64,000 nucleotides of DNA from Moritella yayanosii (GTDB lineage Bacteria > Pseudomonadota > Gammaproteobacteria > Enterobacterales > Moritellaceae). Below are positions 58,396-64,000 of the stretch, in pieces. Every line of letters begins with the position of its first letter. Position 1 is the stretch's first letter. The stretch lies in assembly GCF_900465055.1 (NCBI RefSeq), contig NZ_LS483250.1:3968001-4032000 (forward strand). Direction: 5' to 3'. The notes under the pieces are model-generated. The model was given only the letters and a program-made list of their open reading frames with translations, was not told the DNA's origin and ran no database searches. The position numbers and the translations under genes are program-made.

Positions 58396-59496
58396 TTAAT
58401 CCGCTTGAGATTCACGGGCTAATTTAGCCTCTTGACAACCCTTGACAGCATCCTGGATGAGCTCCAACGCAGTGCCGTTATATTCAGGTAGTGATACATC
58501 TGATGTTGCGATAGGTGTTGTTCTTTCGCCCCATTTTATCACCGTCGCACCCCACGTCAAACCACCACCAAATGCAGCCAGTAATACATTGTCACCAGCT
58601 TTAATACGGCCTTGTTCTAGCGCTTCACAAAGTGCAATAGGCACCGTTGCTGACGAGGTATTTCCATATTTATGTACGTTCACCATGACTTTTTCTTTGC
58701 TTGCACCCATGCGTTTGGCTAAAAAATCAATGATACGCAAGTTAGCTTGATGTGGGATAATGAAATCAACATCTTCAGCTGTCATGCCTGCTTTCTCTAG
58801 TGCAATCGCAGAGGCTTCAGCCATGCGTGTTACCGCGCGTTTAAAGATCTCTTTACCCTCGAAGTGGAAGTCAAATAGACCATCAACATTTTTGAAACGT
58901 GCTCTGTCAGTACCAAAGTTAGGTACTGAAAGGATATGACCAGCATCGCCATCACAGCCAATTTTGCTACTTAAAATACCTTGTTTTTCAGTGCTCGATT
59001 CCAGAATCACTGCGCCGGCACCATCGCCGAATAATACTGCAGTGCCACGCTCTGTCCAGTCAAGGAAATAACTGATGCGTTCTGCACCAATTACTAATAT
59101 TTTGTCCATTTGACCACTTTGGATAAATGCACTTGCGGTACTCAGGCCATAAACAAAACCAGTACAAGCCGCATTCATATCAAATACAGCGGCGTTGGTT
59201 GCGCCTAATTTAGCTTGAACTTTTGATGCAGCACTTGGCAGTGTGCAATCAGCAGTACAAGTCGCAAAGAAAATACCGTCAAGTTCTGATGCATCAATAC
59301 CCGCTGCTGCAATAGCTTGGCACGCTGCCACATACGCTAATTCTGATGTACTTACATGTGAGATACGACGTTCTTGCATACCAGTGCGAGATTGGATCCA
59401 TTCGTCATTAGTATCAAGAAAAGTGCTGAGATCATTATTTGTTAGCGTTGCAGGCGGTAGGCATTTACCCCAACCGGTGATATTTGCATAGTGCAT
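58396..59496 (-). CDS. 3-oxoacyl-ACP synthase III (FabH/KASIII family)
   Basis: A 366-residue condensing enzyme that starts chains or makes 3-ketoacyl products from acyl-CoA and malonyl-ACP. The catalytic triad is seen as Cys in DMNAACTGFVYGL, His in IIPHQANLRII and Asn in HKYGNTSSATV. It is longer than E. coli FabH (317) by a C-terminal tail (LPEYNGTALELIQDAVKG). It stands alone, not in a fab cluster, so it is likely a second KASIII; whether it serves fatty acid synthesis or another product is not clear. ATG 59496 has AGGT at nine bases. Confidence 0.88.
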   Translation of the reverse strand: MHYANITGWGKCLPPATLTNNDLSTFLDTNDEWIQSRTGMQERRISHVSTSELAYVAACQAIAAAGIDASELDGIFFATCTADCTLPSAASKVQAKLGATNAAVFDMNAACTGFVYGLSTASAFIQSGQMDKILVIGAERISYFLDWTERGTAVLFGDGAGAVILESSTEKQGILSSKIGCDGDAGHILSVPNFGTDRARFKNVDGLFDFHFEGKEIFKRAVTRMAEASAIALEKAGMTAEDVDFIIPHQANLRIIDFLAKRMGASKEKVMVNVHKYGNTSSATVPIALCEALEQGRIKAGDNVLLAAFGGGLTWGATVIKWGERTTPIATSDVSLPEYNGTALELIQDAVKGCQEAKLARESQAD

Positions 59497-59982
59497 TAAA
59501 ATTTACCTGTGTGTTGTGACTGTAATTAATCTTACTTGCTCAATTATAGAGGTTAGTCTTTGAAAGTGGTAGTTAATTTATAATAGATGGGATATTTGAA
59601 CTGAAAATGGGACACAAAAAAGGCATCGTTTAGGATGCCTATCTTTGCGTTAATATTGCCTGTCATTGGTGATGACGATAATTCCTGGGTAAGGAGTGGT
59701 GCCTGATTGGTTACAAGAAGGGGTCTTCTATCACCGCGTCGACCTAGGTTAAGGTGTCTGCTAATCAGCTTTTGGCGTTATCTTTAACTGGGTTTAGTAT
59801 AGCGATGTTGATGGGGAGGGTGGTTGCAATGTTTGCATTACTTGGCGCTTATTTAGCAATTACATTTGAATTAAAGCTAGTAATTAGCAATAATTGACCC
59901 TAGTTGCGTTTTGGTGCGCTATTTTAATTCTAAAATTTAACGTTGATGTGTTAATTTAGACGTAAACAGTGGAGTAGGGACT
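59497..59982. other. Long intergenic region between fabH-type and Lrp-type genes
   Basis: 486 bases with no protein gene that I can support. It holds a minus-strand terminator at 59613-59640 and, upstream of it, a stretch that may encode a small RNA (listed apart). The last part is AT-rich and should hold the promoter of the Lrp-type gene. Confidence 0.5.
59613..59789 (-). ncRNA. Candidate small RNA ending in a Rho-independent terminator
   Basis: On the minus strand a perfect stem AGGCATC / GATGCCT (loop of six) is followed by six T at 59615-59620. No gene ends there: the nearest minus-strand gene upstream starts beyond 60474, with a plus-strand gene between. About 155 bases upstream is TATACT (59796-59801), a good -10 box, but no -35 box. 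The RNA between would be about 175 bases and has another small hairpin GTCAT-CACCA-ATGAC. It could instead be an attenuated leader of the fabH-type gene. No known RNA family is recognised. Confidence 0.4.
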
Positions 59983-60462
59983 ATGAATATGAAACTAGAT
60001 CGAACCGATAAATTAATTCTTAATTTAATACAAGAAAATGGCAGGATCAGTAATTTAGAATTAGCGGATAAAATTGGTCTATCGGCGTCGCCGTGCTCGC
60101 GACGGGTTAAAAATTTAGAAGAATTAGGCTTAATTGACAAGCATGTGACCTTGCTTGATCAAGCCAAACTTGGTTTAAAGCTGACGGCATATATTCATAT
60201 TAGTATGGACCGACATACGCCTGAGCGATTTGATAATTTTGAAGCGGAGATCGCCGCGATCCCAGATGTGATGGAATGTTGTATTATTACCGGGAGTGAT
60301 GCCGATTTTCAGTTAAAGGTTATCGTGCCGGATATGGAGCATTACCAAGAGTTACTGCTAGGAAAGATAACGCGAATTAAAGGGGTAACAGGGGTGAAAT
60401 CGAGCTTTATGTTACGTAATGTATTAAGCCGAACGGTATTACCGCTCGACCACATTAAATAA
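59983..60462 (+). CDS. Lrp/AsnC family transcriptional regulator
   Basis: A 159-residue regulator. The N-terminal winged helix reads LDRTDKLILNLIQENGRISN then LELADKIGLSASPCSRRVKNLEELG (residues about 5-50), and the C-terminal RAM domain has MECCIITGSDADFQLKVIVPDMEHYQ. These are the usual Lrp/AsnC marks. The effector and targets are unknown. The ATG 59983 follows GGAGTAGGGACT. It converges on the DUF3581 gene with only 11 bases between stops. Confidence 0.92.
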   Translation: MNMKLDRTDKLILNLIQENGRISNLELADKIGLSASPCSRRVKNLEELGLIDKHVTLLDQAKLGLKLTAYIHISMDRHTPERFDNFEAEIAAIPDVMECCIITGSDADFQLKVIVPDMEHYQELLLGKITRIKGVTGVKSSFMLRNVLSRTVLPLDHIK

Positions 60463-60473
60463 TAGGTAACGAA

Positions 60474-61190
60474 TTAACTCGCTGCAGCAAGGTACTTAGT
60501 TTTTGCCGCTTGATAATCGGCAATGACACCGGCCATTACCGATTCTTCGTATGGGATGAGACCGCTTAATAGCATTTCTTTTTGGCCTGTTCCTATTTTG
60601 TCATTACCTTCGTAGAAATCAAATTTAAAGGTCACGGTTGCACGTTTGCCTTGCACGTCAATCACAGCGCCATCAAATTTTAGTGTAATGCTATTAACAT
60701 TCACACGTGTCATGTTTAATTGCATGGATTTATACATCACTAATGCACGCGCGGGGTTGAACATGAGGTTCTCTGAGCGCATCAGTGGCACCATTATGTC
60801 AGGGAAATTATTTCCTGAAAATTGAACATATTCTTTAATAATTTTAGTGATTATTTTTTCATCGTGAGACGATGGACCGCCAATCTCTAATTTCATAAAG
60901 GATTTTTGATCGGTATTTACTATTTCGGTTTTATTTTCTACCAGTGGGGAAAAAGCGAGGTCAGTGTCGTTTTTAACCATACCGGTAAAATCAATTTTCA
61001 TTGTTTCAGATAAACCGAATTTAACCAAAGATACAGCAAAAAGTAAGTCGCCAGGAACACAAAAACGTTTATTATCCACATCATGGATCTTGTTATAGTC
61101 GTTCGCTACCGTTTTAGCAAATCGACTAGCCTGCTGTTGAGTGAAGCGAAAAGAGCTGTCTTTTTGAGAATAGAATTCGTTTAGAAACAT
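60474..61190 (-). CDS. DUF3581 family protein
   Basis: A 238-residue soluble protein. The start FTQQQASRFAKTVANDYNKI followed by HDVDNKRFCVPGDLLFAV is the mark of DUF3581, found in Vibrio, Shewanella and relatives. The N-terminal HD/FCVPGDLLFA part resembles MaoC-like hotdog folds (FVPGDLxFA), but an enzyme role is not shown. ATG 61190 has no clear ribosome-binding site. It is a single gene. Confidence 0.85.
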   Translation of the reverse strand: MFLNEFYSQKDSSFRFTQQQASRFAKTVANDYNKIHDVDNKRFCVPGDLLFAVSLVKFGLSETMKIDFTGMVKNDTDLAFSPLVENKTEIVNTDQKSFMKLEIGGPSSHDEKIITKIIKEYVQFSGNNFPDIMVPLMRSENLMFNPARALVMYKSMQLNMTRVNVNSITLKFDGAVIDVQGKRATVTFKFDFYEGNDKIGTGQKEMLLSGLIPYEESVMAGVIADYQAAKTKYLAAAS

Positions 61191-61356
61191 ATATAATTAA
61201 GCTACGAGAATGAAAACGCTAGTTTACATTAATTTTGTCTATCATGCAGGTCGATCCAGTTGTAAATATTATTGTTTAAAATTTAGACCGGATCACGTGA
61301 TGAGCATATTATCGTTATTGAATGCCGATCAGGGCTATTTAATGATGGCGAAATGA

Positions 61357-61797
61357 CTACTTTCTCACATCTGGAGTCACACTTCTTAAAATACCAATGC
61401 CGGTATTAAATAAGCTTGAACTGGTTTTAATGAGCGTTTCAGCTGGCATACTCGCAGCCGAACCCATTATTGTTGGAATGAATTTTTTAAAGGCATTGTC
61501 GACACCATCCTCAACTTCTTTACTGAGTTGCGGTAAGAATTCATCAATAATCTGATCGAGTTCTTGCTTCACATGCGCTTCTAAGTCGGGTTGTAGTTCG
61601 GCAAATTTTGCTTCGATAGCATCGGCAATATCTGTACTTATTTGTGGTGAAGCTTGGTTAATGGTGGTTTCAGCTTCGATTTTTATCAAGGCGATCTGAG
61701 TGGCTAAATAGGGCTTAATGACATGATTGAAGACATAAAGAAACGCCAGTGCTGTAAAGATGCTACTGAGTAATGCGGTAAAGATAATTGTTAGCAT
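61357..61797 (-). CDS. Membrane-anchored protein with long helices, function unknown
   Basis: A 146-residue protein with one N-terminal membrane segment (MLTIIFTALLSSIFTALAFL). The rest is acidic and helical (IADAIEAKFAELQPDLEAHV, LSKEVEDGVDNAFKKFIPTI) with a Ser/Thr-rich end. No family was recognised. The charge pattern and the frame length support a real gene; the start ATG 61797 has only weak upstream pairing. It lies between DUF3581 and purU, all on the minus strand, with long gaps. Confidence 0.7.
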   Translation of the reverse strand: MLTIIFTALLSSIFTALAFLYVFNHVIKPYLATQIALIKIEAETTINQASPQISTDIADAIEAKFAELQPDLEAHVKQELDQIIDEFLPQLSKEVEDGVDNAFKKFIPTIMGSAASMPAETLIKTSSSLFNTGIGILRSVTPDVRK

Positions 61798-61932
61798 GAT
61801 AAACCATTAAATTATGAATAAGTCATTAATATTAACAATTTAGTTACTCGTGTAAAGGTATATCTGAAAGGAAATAAGCGTGGACCCATAATGATTTATG
61901 GGCTTTCTATTATTCACGAGATTTAAAGTAGA

Positions 61933-62766
61933 TTAAAATACCACGGTACGGTTTTCATAGATAAACACACGTTCTTCAAGTACTAGACGCAATGCTTTAC
62001 TGAGCACTGATTTTTCTACATCTTTGCCTGAACGCGCCATATCTTCGGCGTTGTATTTATGATCTACGTGGATGACATCTTGCAAAATGATCGGCCCTTC
62101 ATCAAGATTATTAGTGACGAAGTGGGCGGTTGCACCAATAATCTTCACGCCACGTTCAAACGCTTGCTTATAAGGCTGTGCGCCAATAAAAGCAGGCAAG
62201 AAAGAATGATGGATATTGATGATTTTATTTTCAAATACAGTGACAAAATTTGGCGTTAGAATACGCATGTATTTTGCTAAAATGACATAATCAGGTTGGT
62301 ATGTTGTTACTGTTTCAATGATTTGTTCTTCGTGTTCTTCGCGGCTAATACCGACGTGGGACACCGTATGATAAGGCACATCAAATTTTCCGGCTAATTC
62401 GGCCAGGTTATCATAATTACCCACAATGGCGGCTATCTCAACATCTAAACCACCGTAGTAATTTTTCATTAAAATATCACCAAGGCAATGCGCTTCTTTG
62501 GTGACTAAGATGACGATGCGTTTACGACCCGCAGAAACCAGTTTACGGTGTGAGCCTGTTGGTAGCGCGCTATCGAGGTCGGCAAGTAAGGTTTCATCGT
62601 TGAATATGCCTTCGAGTTCGGTACGCATAAAAAATCGATTGTGGGTGTTATCGACAAACTCGGTGTTATTGATAATATTGAGTCGATGCTTATAACAAAT
62701 GTTGGTGATCTTCGAGATAAGTCCTTTTTGATCGGGACAATCGGCCAGTAATATTTTCTTTTCCAT
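61933..62766 (-). CDS. purU: Formyltetrahydrofolate deformylase
   Basis: A 277-residue enzyme that hydrolyses 10-formyltetrahydrofolate to formate and tetrahydrofolate, feeding PurT and balancing one-carbon pools. An N-terminal ACT domain (LLADCPDQKGLISKITNICY) is followed by the formyltransferase fold with INIHHSFLPAFIGAQPYKQA and the catalytic TAHFVTNNLDEGPIILQDVI. The end KALRLVLEERVFIYENRTVVF matches E. coli PurU. AGGA lies ten bases before ATG 62766. It follows ychJ on the same strand, as in E. coli. Confidence 0.95.
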   Translation of the reverse strand: MEKKILLADCPDQKGLISKITNICYKHRLNIINNTEFVDNTHNRFFMRTELEGIFNDETLLADLDSALPTGSHRKLVSAGRKRIVILVTKEAHCLGDILMKNYYGGLDVEIAAIVGNYDNLAELAGKFDVPYHTVSHVGISREEHEEQIIETVTTYQPDYVILAKYMRILTPNFVTVFENKIINIHHSFLPAFIGAQPYKQAFERGVKIIGATAHFVTNNLDEGPIILQDVIHVDHKYNAEDMARSGKDVEKSVLSKALRLVLEERVFIYENRTVVF

Positions 62767-62810
62767 GATTTACGTATCCTAGCTACTACTTTATTTGATG
62801 TTTAATGTTA

Positions 62811-62863
62811 TATACCCAAGTTACTCAAGATGCTGATTGTGTATTTGAAGAAGCTTGGGTATA
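62811..62863. repeat. Interspersed inverted-repeat element, copy E
   Basis: A 53-base compact element: TATACCCAAGTTACTCAAGA on the left, and TTGAAGAAGCTTGGG followed by TATA on the right. It lies between purU and ychJ. Confidence 0.85.
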
Positions 62864-62906
62864 TGGCTAAACGAGATACTCCATTCTTGTATGCGTTTAG
62901 CCATAT
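62861..62906. repeat. Perfect 13-bp inverted repeat next to copy E
   Basis: ATATGGCTAAACG and CGTTTAGCCATAT flank a 20-base loop. It overlaps the right end of the repeat element by three bases. There is no T tract on the minus strand, so it is not a typical terminator for ychJ, although it follows its stop by about 20 bases. Confidence 0.75.
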
Positions 62907-62928
62907 TTACTGTGTTTAGCAATGATGG

Positions 62929-63396
62929 CTAGCCACAGCATTTCTTATATTTTTTATCACTGCCGCATAAGCAAGGATCGTTACGGCTTTGTTTTAGTGG
63001 CGCAGGATTAAGTTCGCCATGGGTATAAAACCATTGTTGGTCTTGAAATACGAAGTTGGAGCGTTCATGTAAACACGCTTCTTGCTCGCCGTCTTGGAAC
63101 CAGGCTTTAAATTCCACGATGCCAGTTGCGCTTTCTTCATCACCTTGGCTGACGATTATTTCTAATCGTAACCACGGGGTATTTTCTGCGGTTTCAGTAA
63201 TTAAGTCTTCATTTAAGTCAGCAATAAAATCGGGATGATGTGTTGCCATTAAATAAATCGGTACATTGTTTACATAAGCACTGTAACGCGAACGCATTAA
63301 TTGTTCTGCAGTTATCGGCGTTGCTGTGCCATAAATGTATTTACCGCAGCAATCTTTAAAGGGTATTGCTAAACCACAGCTACACGAAATATGCAT
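62929..63396 (-). CDS. ychJ: YchJ family protein (SEC-C motif)
   Basis: A 155-residue protein with an N-terminal metal motif CSCGLAIPFKDCCGKYI and a C-terminal SEC-C zinc motif (RNDPCLCGSDKKYKKCCG). Between them lies an NTF2-like fold (MRSRYSAYVNNVPIYLMATHH, VEFKAWFQDG). UPF0225/YchJ function is unknown. It lies upstream of purU, the E. coli neighbour. The DUF2947 gene ends nine bases upstream, so the two may be cotranscribed. Confidence 0.93.
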   Translation of the reverse strand: MHISCSCGLAIPFKDCCGKYIYGTATPITAEQLMRSRYSAYVNNVPIYLMATHHPDFIADLNEDLITETAENTPWLRLEIIVSQGDEESATGIVEFKAWFQDGEQEACLHERSNFVFQDQQWFYTHGELNPAPLKQSRNDPCLCGSDKKYKKCCG

Positions 63397-63405
63397 GATA
63401 ACTCT

Positions 63406-63900
63406 TTATTTAGCTGGCTGGACAGCTGCGCGCGTACCAATTAATACGGACCCGTTCTCTTTAAATGAGAGGGTTTCTTTACGTTTCGCGGAGATTAATA
63501 ATGCACCGTCATCATAGAACAAAAAGTTTTTCCAGTTACGTTTAAATGTGCCCCAATTCGTTTCAATCATATTGAAGCGTTCATAGCAAAAATAAACTTT
63601 ACTGTTATCGTCCCAAGTTAAATGTGCGAGCACTTCTTCAGGTAATTCATGGCTATCATCATTGTCCCAAGCGCGCTGCCAGTCAGCTTCTTGCAACCAA
63701 GTGTTTTGATCATGTGGCCAGTCGCCTTTACTGAATTGATCGGTAAAGTTACATTGCGAGCTAATAAGTTGGCTCCATAATTGACCGGCTCTTTCTTTGC
63801 TAAAGGGTTTGATATTCGCTAAATCTTCAGCGTTAATTGGCAGTGATTTATGGTTGAAGATCCACTTTCGAGAATAAGATTCAAGTTCGATATAATTCAT
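63406..63900 (-). CDS. DUF2947 family protein
   Basis: A 164-residue soluble protein with the start MNYIELESYSRKWIFNHKSLP and the blocks RAGQLWSQLISSQ, WLQEADWQRAWDNDDS and VYFCYERFNMIETNWGTFKRN that are typical of DUF2947 of Vibrio and Shewanella. Function is unknown. ATG 63900 fits the family start; a GTG at 63909 would add three residues. It is the first gene of a likely operon with ychJ. Confidence 0.82.
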   Translation of the reverse strand: MNYIELESYSRKWIFNHKSLPINAEDLANIKPFSKERAGQLWSQLISSQCNFTDQFSKGDWPHDQNTWLQEADWQRAWDNDDSHELPEEVLAHLTWDDNSKVYFCYERFNMIETNWGTFKRNWKNFLFYDDGALLISAKRKETLSFKENGSVLIGTRAAVQPAK

Positions 63901-64000
63901 TAATAGCACAGGTTATAAGAAAAATTATTTTCAGTTTACAGCATTATTTACCTTGGCGGTATTAATTACTCAACTGACCGTAATTTAACGAGTTGGAGTG

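Noticed and set aside
61885-61902. Small hairpin CCCATAA / TTATGGG after purU as its terminator
   Set aside because: On the minus strand no T tract follows; the stem is short, so I did not list it.

Overview
The window looks like a chromosomal core segment of a cold-adapted marine gammaproteobacterium close to Moritella, Vibrio and Shewanella. This is inferred from AT-rich DNA, gene neighbourhoods shared with that group (gcvR/dapA/bamC, aroF-tyrA facing pheA and raiA, mtnN-cobD-btuF, ychJ next to purU, arcB-cls, yejABEF) and small families typical of it (DUF3581, DUF2947, DUF2897, DUF6776). No rRNA, tRNA, CRISPR array, prophage, integrase or transposase gene was recognised. Genes lie on both strands in short operons, often closed by clear stem-loop terminators.

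Layout. 1-7 kb: end of hrpB, rlmF, a DUF1294 membrane protein, an M23 peptidoglycan endopeptidase, arfB, a GNAT acetyltransferase and the class A penicillin-binding protein mrcB. 7-14.8 kb: a small outer-membrane protein, hemL, a DUF6776 protein, erpA, the wreck of an RND efflux permease, a DUF423 protein, a porin, a TusA-like protein and an AI-2E/PerM permease. 14.8-17.3 kb: intact phhB beside a broken phhA, two small genes and bcp. 17.4-20.8 kb: a DUF6314 gene, then a tight three-gene operon of a cysteine-synthase-like PLP enzyme, a JAMM metallopeptidase and a ubiquitin-like/E1-like/rhodanese fusion. 20.9-27 kb: gcvR, dapA, bamC, small genes, a pseudouridine synthase and tal. 27.3-31.6 kb: aromatic amino acid genes aroF-tyrA, pheA and raiA. 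31.7-39.5 kb: a dual GGDEF-EAL protein and the yejABEF peptide importer. 40-51.6 kb: a lone Wzz-like protein, btuF, a CobD/CbiB-like protein, mtnN, a DUF481 protein and gltBD. 52-64 kb: a PAS-GGDEF protein, arcB, cls, a Kazal-like lipoprotein, a fabH-type gene, an Lrp/AsnC regulator, DUF3581, an anchored coiled-coil protein, purU, ychJ and a DUF2947 protein.

The most interesting unit is the 18.0-20.8 kb operon. It has all the parts of a protein-thiocarboxylate sulfur route to cysteine or a related product, like CysM/Mec+/CysO/MoeZ of mycobacteria. Here the sulfur carrier is fused in front of its own activating enzyme, so its diglycine is internal, and the JAMM peptidase is encoded just upstream.

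Other points: a dispersed family of short inverted-repeat elements (five copies, ends TATACCCAA...GGGTATA); two clear gene ruins (RND pump, phhA); an exact CRP-type palindrome near broken phhA; a short unannotated gene of 47 codons with a strong ribosome-binding site; and a possible small RNA between fabH and the Lrp-type gene. Domain and family calls come from reading motifs by eye; no database search was run.
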